Shown here: positions 1-11,600 of the stretch, one piece after another
How positions within the stretch are numbered: position 1 is the stretch's first letter
Layout of the letters: each line of letters opens with the position of its first letter
Source of the DNA: Tenebrio molitor
Taxonomy: Eukaryota > Arthropoda > Insecta > Coleoptera > Tenebrionidae
Length of the DNA: 64,000 nucleotides
Direction: 5' to 3'
NCBI RefSeq assembly: GCF_963966145.1
Contig: NC_091049.1
Coordinates: forward strand, 24,676,001-24,740,000
The notes under the pieces: model-generated
What the model saw: the letters and a program-made list of their open reading frames with translations, nothing else
Told to the model about the DNA's origin: nothing
The model's database searches: none
Made by a program: the position numbers and the translations under genes

Positions 1-1023
1 ACGGCGATCTTCTTCGACGGAAGAAGGCTTCGAGAGACGGGACGAATCGGCTCTTGTGGGAGTCGTTTCGACGAAACAGAGACATCGGTCAACAAAACGA
101 CACCGGTCCCGATCACACCTCGAGGGCCGGTGGTAACACGGTTAATGTAGCCTGCCATTCTCTTGCAAGATTGTCATCTAATTTGTCCACAATTATTACG
201 ACTAGAAGAGCGTGCCAAGTATCAATCGGTACTTCTAGCTGTCTTAACGCGGCAACATTTGAATCTAAAAAACACCTAAAAAACACCTAAGTGACGAATG
301 CGAGGCTTTAATTACTTGAGGTGCTTTTGTGATGGCTATTATGTGATCGTGAACGATCAGCCGTTTGTTGCAGAACCGTTTCTTTAAGATATCCCACGCT
401 ACATTATAATTTTCTGATGACACCGTTAATGACTCGACTGCTCGCAAAGCTTCACCAGATAAACATGATGATCGCAAATATTAGAAACGTTGACAGTTGT
501 TTAGCATGTTGTTTTCGTCTTCAATAATGGATTTAAATGAATTTTAAAATGACAACCATTCCTTATAGCAACCAGTGAAAGATTTTAAATTTAAAGTTGG
601 CAGATTCAGTTTGATTGATTGATCACGATTAGAGCAATGTGAATTAGCACTGGAACAACTACCGTTACCGTTCGTCGTGGCCGCAGTGTGCGGTGGAGGC
701 GTCATTTGTTCAATTTTTGTTTGAATTGATGATAATACATCGAAATATTTTGACTCAATTTCGACGCGGTCCTGAGTCTGTATTTCAACAGCTGTCGTTG
801 AAGAATCAAGTAATTCAATTTCAGTCTATACCTCTTCATAATCTTTGAATGTCTGTTCGATGAATGTTTTTCTAAATTTTAGCGGATTTACATCGTTATC
901 ATTTGATTGAAAGTTAGCAACAAAGTTTTGAATACGCGTAATTTTTGTTTTTAATGAGGTTCTTTTCTTTTTTAAAGCCTCTAATTTGGCAATTGATTCG
1001 TCTAATAAGGATGTCTCGGGCAT
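1..1023 (-). pseudogene. BEL/Pao retrotransposon gag, decayed
   Basis: Read leftwards from an ATG at 1023, the frame gives a lysine-rich N-terminus (MPETSLLDESIAKLEALKKK), then a conserved block around 590-540 (LPTLNLKSFTGCYKEW), then LSGEALRAVESLTVSSENYNVAW near 460-390, and finally a segment with DTWHALLV near 215-175. Order and wording match the Gag of BEL/Pao LTR retrotransposons (DUF1759 region). Stops occur near 828, 545 and 485, and small frame changes occur, so it is dead. A 9-bp duplication (aaaaaacac) lies at 268-287. The body continues off the left edge, so protease and polymerase are not visible. A tRNA-Tyr primer site and a likely LTR follow on its 5' side, as expected. Confidence 0.75.
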
Positions 1024-1346
1024 AATGATTGATTTGATTTACGTGGTCGAGATGAAAATTGGCGAAATTAGGAACAATAGAAAAAGTCGTACGTAGTAAT
1101 GTAGTTTGGAAGGGAAATCGAATGGATTGAGAGCCACTAACCTTTGTTGATGTCTTAAATGATGATCGCTTCGCTGCTACCCAATTCGGTGACTATTCGT
1201 GCTGCCCTTTTGCCCTTGCTGAAGGTGACGAAATTGTTGCTGCCCTCTGGGTGTCGAAACTGCTTCTTGAATTGTTGATGTATGTATGTATTACACTTGT
1301 TATTGTTATTACACCAGACGACCGTCGTGTGATATGGATTTAATCA

Positions 1347-1363
1347 TCCGGCTCGAAGGACCA
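1347..1363 (-). other. Primer-binding site complementary to tRNA-Tyr 3' end
   Basis: On the minus strand the 17 bases read TGGTCCTTCGAGCCGGA. This is the complement of the 3' end of insect tRNA-Tyr including CCA. It lies between the gag leader (1024-1346) and the LTR-like sequence starting near 1370, where a minus-strand LTR retrotransposon should have its primer site. Inference: BEL reverse transcription would start here. Confidence 0.65.
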
Positions 1364-1369
1364 AAATTA

Positions 1370-1795
1370 TGTACGATTAATCACTGTTGGGTGGTGATAT
1401 TAGCCGTACAAATGATATGGTCGTCTTTGTATAAATACTTAAAAACTTTATGGTATAAATGTATGCTAATGTATAAGTGTTAAGTACCAAGGATAGTGGT
1501 AGACTCTGGTTTTTACCGCTATATTCCGACTTAAATAAGGGTGTGTGATTTCACCCCTCTCACAAGAGAAAGTAGGCAGAACTACCTGCTACAGTACCTG
1601 TTTCTAACAATAACGTTCAAAACTACATTATTTTGTACAACAACTCTTTGGAAGGATTCAGTAGTAAACCCTGTTTGCAAAAATGTTTGTTCCTTGATGT
1701 ATATCAATTCATTGTTCGGTTAACCCTATTTGTGCTATTTTGTTGTATATTTCAGCTAGTGTTGTGTTTAATGCCTTGTGCCTTTTCATCTCTTA
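1370..1795 (-). repeat. Probable 5' LTR of the BEL element
   Basis: AT-rich non-coding sequence directly outside the primer site, beginning TGTACG on the + strand. The outer end is uncertain: it must lie before the unrelated repeat at 1797, and a CA near 1787 is one candidate. Only one LTR is in the window, so identity between LTRs cannot be used to define it. Confidence 0.45.
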
Positions 1796-1796
1796 T

Positions 1797-2280
1797 AATA
1801 GTATATTAAAGAACGAGTTTTATAAGGCCAATGGCCTTATAAGACCAGTTTTTTATGTTATTTTTTAGAATTTGCACCCTTGTTTTAATTTTTAAATAAA
1901 AAAATTAAATTTTCAAATTCTAGAGAATTTTGTATTAATTGATAATTCAAGGTAACGGATGCAACTACATCTGCAACATATGTTAAAAAGTAGAGTTTGA
2001 ACATTAATATTGGAAGTTTTTTGGTGGTCAGAATTTGAGAATTTTCTCCTACGTGAACGGATTTTGATAAATGTCACCACTTGTCCAAACGAAACGTCAA
2101 GCTAATTTTAAAGATTTTAAGCGATTTGCAACCTTTAAGGGACTTGTCCAACAAAAAAACGTTGTATTCAATTCGTTCGTGTGTAAATTGGGCTTTTTTG
2201 GCACGCGTGGGCCTTTAAAACGCTCGTTTCACTCGCATTTTAAACAATTTACACAGGAACTCGTCAAATAAACTACTATT
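1797..2280. mobile_element. Hairpin-bearing short-TIR element, copy A (484 bp)
   Basis: Starts aatagtatattaaagaacg and ends aaactactatt. The same ends flank 8286-9648, with weak inverted ends (aatagta, then gaacgagtt facing gacgagttcc). A 23-base palindrome at 1820-1842 (ttataaggcca, one base, tggccttataa) sits near the left end. At the same place copy B has a different, longer hairpin. A 66-codon frame at 2071-2271 (TKRQANFKDFKRF near its start) is also open in copy B. No known protein is recognised. Confidence 0.55.
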
Positions 2281-4362
2281 TCTGAACTTCATGTTTCTTG
2301 CTGTCCCATTAGTTTTTATCTGAAAATATTTGTATCAATGTAATTAATTGAAAGGTCTGATTACCACTAGTTATCCCCAGGTATTTTACGCGTTTCTCTT
2401 ACTGCCAAATGACCATTTCCTTCATTCTTCATTTCTATTGAGAATTGCATGAAGTGATTTTGAGGTTTTGACATCTGTACCTGTACCCACTTTTCAACAG
2501 ACGTGATCACAGCATGAGACAGACGTTTTTAGTTTCTCCGACTATAAATATTAATTTCCGTTATTAATATTGATAAATACATTGAGATCATTGCTTTACC
2601 ATCATTGTCAGTTTTGACATTTTCACATCAGGTTCACACCACACCAAATGGTCAACATCGGGAGCAAAAATTAAAAAATAAATCCAAATACTTGCCTTCT
2701 ACAATTACTGCCGTCTTCTCAGCATTCAATCTTGGTTACCTTAGGCTCACTTATATGAATTAAATTTACTAACACTGACAAATATGAAATTAATGCTCAG
2801 TGCGCAAGCGCTAGGGCTCTTTCACAATCAACGATTCATAACAATAATTTTACCATTTTTTAGTCTGAAGTTACAGAACAGCAAATTTGTCTCCCAGATT
2901 TAAAGGCCTGTTAAAATCCGATCTATTAACGTACCTGTTACTTTTAACGTTCTCGATACAGAACCTAATAAACATCAAAAGTCTGTATTTTTCGATAGAA
3001 ACTGCTGATACGTTCGCTTTTAGAGGTAAACAGACTGGCAAAATTTGTGAGGTTAGGTCAGGTCAGGTCAGGTCAGGTCAGGTCAGGTTTCGATGTTAAG
3101 TTTGATTTTCTTGAAGATGGTTTATTATATTGAACAAAAGGGAGATCAGACCATCATTTATACCCTGTATTATGATAATTTGTCCATTTTCTGCTTCAGA
3201 TTTTGCTACTCAAATTTTTCTAATAGATGAAGTGTTGAAGCCATATAATTGAGAATTACTTACTAAATCCTACACTAATCTGTGAACTCACAATATTTGT
3301 CGTGTCTTTATCGTTTTTATATATGACTACTCCTGCAGCTCTGCACTGAGGTCACTTAAATTTGGCAACACAATGAAAACACAATGAACAATCAAAATTT
3401 GGAAGTGACAAGTGACACACAGTTGACGGTTTCTCGCTCGCTCCGCTAAACTCGACTCCCGAGATTTTAGCTTGTCGCGAACGTATCGTGCTACGACCGT
3501 GTCGTGCTGCTAACGATTTTAGCGTGTCGCATGGGACTAATTCACTGTCCGGGAATAAAATGTATGTGGTGCGCCTAAAGAAGTTTTCACTTCAAAAAAT
3601 GACAATTAATGTCATACAACATGATGATTGGTTATACGAGTGTTTTACAATGGAGCATTTTAGATTGCGTCAAAGAATGACTTTGACGACCAAAATTTAT
3701 TGCTCGCGACTGTACGTGAACTAAATTACCTTGCTAAAATATCCCGATCGTGTTTTAGTCCTTTATGGAAGTTTTAAACCATCCAGTATAATAAATTACA
3801 TCCAAATGTTGTCTTTAACTTTGTAAGTGTTTGTAAGGTTAGAAAGATAAACGTCAAATATGTCACCTGCATTTGTGCGATGATAGTGCGCGTTTGTTTC
3901 ATACGCGTCTACGTTTTTACATCTGCAGTCACCTTTAACACAGTTTTTTTTCTTTTTTCTTGCAAACCAGACGTCTTTGTAGGACGAGTTTCTCCTTACA
4001 GCAATTTTTATTGACGATAAATTTTTTGATATAAATCTTAAGTGATTCAACATTTTAAAAAGGCATGTAAATATTACGTTTTTAACTGTTTCACCGTCTA
4101 AAATATCTGCATTTTAAATTTCACAAAAATCCGTTGGAAAATAACTGAGATATTAGCCTCGAAAGTTTTAGCTGAGACACCCTGTATATTTACTAAAGAG
4201 AATACAAATATTTAAAAATTATTCAAATGTTAAAAATATAGAGATGTAGATAACGAAAATTATTGCACTTGAAATTACTACCATCATAAAGTGATATTTT
4301 TCAAAATAGATTTGAAAATATTATTTTCTACAGAAGCTACGACGTATCTCTTTATAAAAGTA
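2281..4362. other. Intergenic stretch, no gene seen
   Basis: AT-rich sequence without a convincing coding region. An 85-codon minus frame at 3796-4053 has a basic run (KKKKNCVKGDCRCK) but matches nothing I recognise. A CG-rich patch lies at 3420-3530. A mariner-style end (acaccctgta) appears at 4186-4195 without an identified partner. The TCAGG array is listed separately. Confidence 0.5.
3051..3088. repeat. Interstitial TCAGG telomere-type array
   Basis: One GGTTA unit followed by six perfect GGTCA units and a partial one, that is (TCAGG)n next to one TTAGG. TCAGG is the telomere repeat known in Tribolium and some other beetles, while TTAGG is the ancestral insect repeat. The array is far too short and internal to be a chromosome end. 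Confidence 0.8.
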
Positions 4363-5592
4363 CTAGCTGACCCGGCGAACTTCGTACCGCCTCAGAATCA
4401 ATAAATGTTGTGTTAACTTATTAGGTGAATTAAATTAAGTTTTTTTATTAAGATAAAATGAATAATTAAAATGAATAGAAATTTAATGATTTAATGCATA
4501 CACAAACAAATTTAATACAGTTGGTTGCAAAAAAAAACAGGAAACGAAAATTTGTCTAATGTAAATTTGGTTTTGTCCATTTGTCAATTAATTGTCTACT
4601 CGATAATACCTATCAAATAATTTCTAAAAATGTCTGAATTTTGACTCTAATTCTAACCTATCTCTCGTAAAAATGTGTCAATTTTATTCTGACAGTTCCC
4701 GTTTTTTTTTCTTGCAACCAACTGTACCATAATTTAATGCTAAGCACTACGCCCTCAGACGGAGATTATTCATTCGTATTCACGTCACGTGATGTGCAAT
4801 TTCTGCACGGATGTTGGCCTTCAGGTCTTGTAGGGTCCTTAGATGGTTGATATAAACGCGAGATTTCAAAAAAAACCCATAAACAAAATCGCAAGGGGCC
4901 AAATCTGAATGGCGCGCATTTCAAAAAAGGAAGTTATGTTGTTGCACCCTGTACAATGCAAAAATAGATAAGAGTAATACGTGTTGATCACCATTGATCA
5001 CACTTGGTATCAAAACTCAGCTAACGTTAAATCTCAATTAAGTTCAAATTGTCAATGCGCGCACAATGACAGATGACATAACCTTTCAAAATGAATTTTC
5101 TTCATAATTTTTTTTTTTCGTTAGTTATTCGATGTTTTAATAGTTATTCTGCTAATCGGGGCGGAGACAAATCCAACAATGTGTAACACAATAAAAATGT
5201 GTGAGCTCGTGACACATGTCGAGTACTTTTGAGGTTATATGAAATCACTGAATTAACTGAACGATCAAGATATCGACCGGGGTTGAAAATTATTGAATTA
5301 CTAATATCGCTATTAAAAAATAGGAGTTGATGGTAGAAGGGTGAAAATTTAAGGTTGTATGTATTTTTTAATGCCACAATATAAAAAAATAAAAATAAAC
5401 AATTTTGTCCAAAAAATAAAAAAAATTTTTTTGGGGTGGACCACCCTTATTACTTAGGGGTATAAAAAATAGATAAAAACTTATTTTCAGACCTACTGAA
5501 TATACATATAAAATTTCATCAAAATCGGTCGAGGCGTTTCGGAGGAGTATGATAACTAAAACTGTGACACGAGAATTTTATATATTAGAAGA
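4363..5592 (-). mobile_element. Non-autonomous Helitron, copy 1
   Basis: On the minus strand it begins TCTTCTAATATATAAAATTC and ends in CTAG, between a host A and a host T, as Helitrons do. About 11 bases before CTAG is a GGCG...CGCC stem (ggcggtacgaagttcgcc). Both arms match the element at 52859-54664. It lacks the 560-bp segment at 53548-54107 of that copy; the junction is near 4905. Its remaining internal part includes the end of a mariner-type transposase. No RepHel protein is present. Its 5' end lies about 100 bp upstream of the receptor start codon. Confidence 0.75.
4518..4724. mobile_element. Palindromic MITE with cagttggttgca ends, copy 1
   Basis: Ends cagttggttgcaaaaaaaaa and its inverted complement, flanked by TA on both sides, about 207 bp. 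A matching element is at 54291-54512, in the equivalent position of the other Helitron, so it was probably carried as part of that Helitron family. TA target and short TIRs fit a Tc1/mariner-type MITE. Confidence 0.75.
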
Positions 5593-5693
5593 TATAAAAA
5601 AAAAAAATACCATAATATGCTTCCACTTAAGATAAGATAATCTGGCAGTTATTTGTAATTATTTATTTTTACATCATTTAGTACAATTTTACA

Positions 5694-8600
5694 ATGAACA
5701 CGCAACGCGAAAAAATGTTATTTTGGCTAATTATATATTGTTATTTATTTGTAAAATTAGTGTCGGCTGAAGTGATTACATTAATTAATGATTCAAATGT
5801 CACATGTGTAATAACTGAAAATTCAATTGCCTATTACAGTACATCACCGGATATTATAGGTAAATTTTTTTATTTCATCTTGTGTCAAATTTCAATATTT
5901 TACGTCATCAGTTTGAATCCGGGAAAACGCAAAAAACGGCCGGACGCCGGTTAAGTATTGCTATTGGAAACACAAAAGTAACAATCGCAATAACAATTAT
6001 TCAGGTTTAAGAAATGTTTTATTCAAAACTAGATCTAAATACAAATTAACAATTTAACTATTTCGGCCACAAAGAAGATGATGCACTTACTTTCTCAGAC
6101 CAAAAACATTAGTTTACAACCATTTAAACCAAATCTAAAAAATAGGCCAGCCAGCATAACTTCTTCCGTAATTTTCTTCACATTATTTTCTGATTTCCAT
6201 TTACAAAAATGGCTGAATTGTTTTTGATATAGTGAAACCAGAAATACAGTGTTTTTATGGACTCTGGTCGATAATTTCTTTTACAATTTTGGGGTCACTT
6301 TTATTACCAACTTGAAGAGAGTTATAAATCTTCTATGACAGATGTTTTTGAGCCGTCTGAAAATGGACCATCGGAGACAAAGGTAGCTAGAGCCCAGTCG
6401 CGCGACAAATGCCAGAAGTTTATTGCCCTGCCATAACTGACCCTCTCAAGTTAATGCACTCCATCCCTCATAAAAACACTCTATTTCTGGTTCCACTTTA
6501 CCTTTCACCAGACTTGCTACTCTTGCTAGGTATTAATTCAGCACAGGCTTCTGCAGATTTTCTTACAATTTCTGGAGGATTTGTTTTAGAAGTCATTTTG
6601 ACGCACCAAATTATTTCAACAAAATCAACAAAATCAACAAAATAAACAATTGCCAAACAGCCGTTGCTAATCATGTTCCAAAAATGTGACTAGATTTGGA
6701 GCATTTGTTGAATTATTTTGAAATTAATTTCAATGTTTCTTTCAAACGAAATTTGAGGCAGGATGAAATAATAGTTATTTACACAATTAGTGGGATAAAA
6801 GCAATATTACAGGATTCGAGTGTGAAGATTGCAGATGACGAGGGCGTTAGCCCGAGTTCATCTGTAATCACACGAGTTTCCTGTAATATGCTTTAGCCCA
6901 CGTGTTATGTACAAAATTTTATCTAAGACCGCCCCGAATTAAAAAAAGAGGTAAATCTTATTTATTTCCGCCAGTTTCATTACACCACTCAGTGGAATAA
7001 TGACTTACTTATCCCACTGAGTGGGGTAATGAAGCTCACTTATGCCACTGAGTGGAGTAATGAAATGCGTCCAGTAATGAAGTTCCTTATTCCACTCAAA
7101 TGAGTGGGATAAGTGTCATTTATCCCACGGGATTAGATAAAATACATAACGACATTCGTCCGTGAATTCTTTTTACAGTACTCGTTTCGAGTTTCAAGAG
7201 TCGGCTCCTTCGTCGCCTCGTTCTTAAACGTCTCACTTGTACTGTAAACTATGAGTTCCCGGACTTATAACGTTAATTACTATTCTTTAATCTCAAAATG
7301 TCGTTTAATTTACTATTCCTTATAAAAGTTAATCGCCAATCGAGTGACATTAACGTAACTTGGATTGATGATGACTGGAGAAATATATCTTCGAAACATT
7401 CCTCACATGGCCCTGTTACAGATAGGCGATGGAAGGGTAAGTAGCAGTCGCTTGTTATACAACAATTTTAGGATTCTAATTTTATCTGAAAGGATTTAGC
7501 ACATGGAAACACGATGGAGTTAGATTGAATAAAAATGTGCATTGCTTTTCAATATATCCGAATGATGACAGTGGTAACGTGACACTTAAATTCATTTCTT
7601 CAGATAGAAAGGACAACTTCATCACATCAATTAATATAAAAGATGATGATGGTATCGATGCAAGTTTTAGATGAGGCTATATCTATACTAATATTATAAG
7701 TTTTTAATTTTTAGGAAAATATCAGAAAATCTTATTTTCATTGGTTGCATTACGCATTAATACGAGAAAACAATAGTATTAACATATCAACCAACGATAA
7801 TGTAATTCGAAGGATTAATTTGAAATTTGTTCCACGTTTTCTCGTAATTTACAGTAATTATTTAATATTTCATGACTGTAAGTTGAATTTTTATGCTGGA
7901 ACGATTAATATTCTTATATTTTTATATCAGTCTATATTAGGGTCTATAAATTCTGCACTTTGGTATAGCTTGCTAAACATTAATGCGATGTAATGCGTGA
8001 TAAAATATAGATATTATTATTATGCTCCATCACTGCCGTCTTTATTTACAAGCCATGAACACGTAAAACTGGCAACAATGCGAAGTAGTCCGACTGGTAG
8101 TCTGTGGCTGGTAGAGTTCTTATGACCGATGTTGTGTAAGTGCTTGTTGGTTGTAATTTTTGAATTGATATTTCCATTCTCAGTGAATTTTGTTTGTATA
8201 TTTGTTTCTGATTATTTAGAAATCTGCAAAATCAGTAAAGGAGTTACTCTTTATGTATGCGGTGTGCTAATTGCCACAGTATGGTAATAGTATATTAAAG
8301 AACGAGTTTTATAAGGGTTGATTTGGCGCACGAGTCCCAGGTGTAGAAAACGACCCGTAGGTGAGTTTTCTATGGGACGAGCGCGCCAGTACCCTTATAA
8401 ATACGGTTTTTTATGTTATTTTTTAGAATTTGCACCCTTGTTTTAATTTAAAAAAAAAAACAATTTCAAATTCTAGTAATCTAATTGGTAATTCAAGGTA
8501 ACGGACGCAATTACATCTGCAACAGATGTTAAAAAGTAGAGTTTGAACATTAATATTGGAAGTTTTTTGGTGTAATACACTGAAATATTGATAAAAATTT

Positions 8601-11600
8601 CATTAAAGTAGAGTGTACTTTCATAAAGCCATAAACGACTCCTACTGACTGACGTTTATAGACGTAATATAAACGCAAATTTTAAAAAGGACTTTAAAGT
8701 TGACAATTCTGGAGATACTTACTTTGCTAGTTTGCAAAGAGTTGGTTTATGTTTACCGTCAGATTTTGTTATACTTATCTTTCTTCATATGTACACATTT
8801 TTCAATATATTATTACATACTTAGTAACAGCGACCTACAAAATGTTTTTTCTACAACCGTAAAAAAAACGCGACATTTATGTATCATTATCAAGTCACTT
8901 TTTGATAGATCAAAAATAGTTGTCAAAAATTTTCCTTGGATATTTTAATATTTTTTTTCTATAATTGATTCAAAAAATTGAAATTCACGCATAGTTATCT
9001 GTGCCTGAAGTGGGTCATTTTCTAACGTGTATTTTTTTTTGCATTGTTAGTAAGATCGAAACCATAGAAACCACACAAAACAGGGTGTGAAATGCAATTT
9101 CACGCATACGACTATTTCTGTTTTTCATTTTAACGCACTGTTTTTTATTAGTTACCTAGCAACATGGTCACTGCATTGAAACTTCAGAGTTCCTTTAAAA
9201 ATTTGAATTTTTAATTTCAATTTTTTGAATCAATTATAGAAAAAATATTGTTTATATTTCGTGCGCGAAGATGTTTTTGTGCATTCAAAGGCTTATACTG
9301 CCTCGACCTTCGTCTCGGCGTAAAAGACCTTTTCATGCACAAAAAACACTCTCTTCGCGCACTTAATATAGAAATAACTATTTTTTGTTCGACGCTGTCA
9401 GAATTTGAAAATTTTCTCCTGTGTGAACGGATTTTGATAAATGTCGCAACTTGTCAAAACAAAACGTCAAGCTAATTTTAAAGATTTTAAACGATTTGGA
9501 GCTTTTAAGGGGCTCGTCGAACCAAAAAACGTTGTATTCAACTCGTTCGTGTGTAAATTGGGCTCTCGTTTCACTCGCGTTTTAAAATGGCCCACTCGTA
9601 CCAAAAAAGACCCAATTTACGCACGAACTCATTAAATAAACTACTATTTTCACTGTTCTTACGGTGAAAAAATAAATAAATAAAAACGCTGATTTGTTAA
9701 TTGGACAAAATACTAAATGTAAAAAGAGAAAAATTTAAACTTATTCAAGATAAATATTTTATGTCTATTTTATCTTTATTTATTTTCTGCTCCACATGCG
9801 TAATTTTCTATCTGATGTAAGTAAGTAATTTCCAATGTAAGGCAAAGTAAGCGATGTCAAGATATAACAACTACATGGAAGACTAAAGTTACAAATCAGG
9901 TAGGTATATCTATACCTATTATCTTACTATCCCACCTCCACCCGGCGGCACGGCAATTTTGCCGGAGTACATACACTATTACGGATATTACTATCAAGTA
10001 ATAGTGCAGTGCTTATCAACATAATTACCGGCGTCTCGCCTCCGCATTTTGACTTTGTTGTGTATTATGTTCTGTGTCAATGTTGAGGAACTTCCTCACG
10101 ATGTGACATGAGTATAATAATATACCTTTTTGAATTTCAACTACCAATGTGTTATCTAAATCCAGAATTTTTAAATTTTTAAAAAGAGATTGCGGTACTA
10201 TTCCCGTTGCTGAAATTACAAGTGGTAAAATCGAAATTTTTTCTAAACACCAAAGATTTCTCATAGCAACGGATAGCTCTAAATATTTATTAATTTTTGT
10301 GTTATATGTCTGTGTTATATTATGTGAATTTGGAACAGCTATATCTAAAAGATATGCTTGCTTTTGTTGTTTATTTAAAATTATAATGTCTGGTCTGTTA
10401 TGTTTAATATGAATGTCAGTTAAAATTGTTCTATCAAAATATAACTTGTAACTGTCATTTTCCAAACAACTTTCTGGTGTATAACTATAATGTGGTTGTG
10501 TATTCTAAAATTTGTTACACAATCTAGGACTGGTTTACAAATCTATGAGGGGCATGGTGACCAACTCAATAGACCGGGACCAATGGCTTAACGTGACTTC
10601 CGAATCACGAGACAGAATATAGCCTTTTTTTATTATTTTAAATTTCTTATTAATAAATTGAGCTTTCGCTTGCCTCCTCGCAAATATTATCGGACTACTT
10701 CTAAAGTCTATTTTTTCCTGGTAGGCGCGTGCGTGCGCATCTCCGAAAGGTAGAATCACATAGCTAAGATTTTTAGCAGGATGCAGGAATTGTTAGTATT
10801 TTTGGTTGCATATTATCTAGGGGGATCAGTATTTGTGGTTGCATATTAAAATTCATGTTCATGATTTAATTTTTGTATAATATGTAAAATGTAAACAAAA
10901 AAGTTTATGAATAAACTCGTGGAAAAATTGATAACAAATATTAAATGTACATTTTTTATTTTTATTTAATACATACAGGAGTTAAATTGGGTACAAAACA
11001 ACTCCATACTTTTGGATTCAATCGTTAATTTCAAATAAAATAAAATAAAAAAATCCACCGCACTTTTCACCTAAAAATAATTACAGTGACATCGACAAAA
11101 ATTGACAGTTCACATGAAAGCGGCAAAAATTTCATAACATGGACATGGGCTGCTTCGACTACAATCATTTATAATAACCATGTATCTTGCAAGAGAAAAG
11201 GAAAAGGCTTAATTTACACAGTATCAATTGTAGGAATTCTGTTTGCAGAGAAAAATGAGTGCACTGTTTTTCGAATGAGATATTTTTGATGTTCATCCAA
11301 TTGAATCATACATTTCCTATCAGGTTTCTTCGGTGCCTGTAATTGCCCACACTTCTTTTCTTCCGCCAAGTATCGTTGAATGGTTCTAAATCCACAACCT
11401 TCAACACAAAGTAATTAAGCTGTGATACAACAAAAAAAAAATCAGAAAACAATACCAGTATAATCTGCAGTTTTTTCCATTTGAGCCGTCTTGGTTAACT
11501 CGGCAAAATCCTTGGAAATCCCACGAAATACTTTAACGATCATTTCTTTCTCGGCTTGTGAGAAATTTGCTATAAATACGCATTAATAAAAAACTGTTAC

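Noticed and set aside
3796..4053. 85-codon minus frame with basic run
   Set aside because: No family resemblance, no second copy and no splice context; kept only as a note in the gap entry.
6960..7140. Regular agtgg/ccact repeats, considered as a CRISPR-like array
   Set aside because: Units are short, in both orientations, without constant-length spacers, and the DNA is from an animal.
10535..10759. 74-codon minus frame near the non-LTR 3' end
   Set aside because: It runs across the TIR of the neighbouring DNA transposon, so it spans two elements and cannot be one gene.
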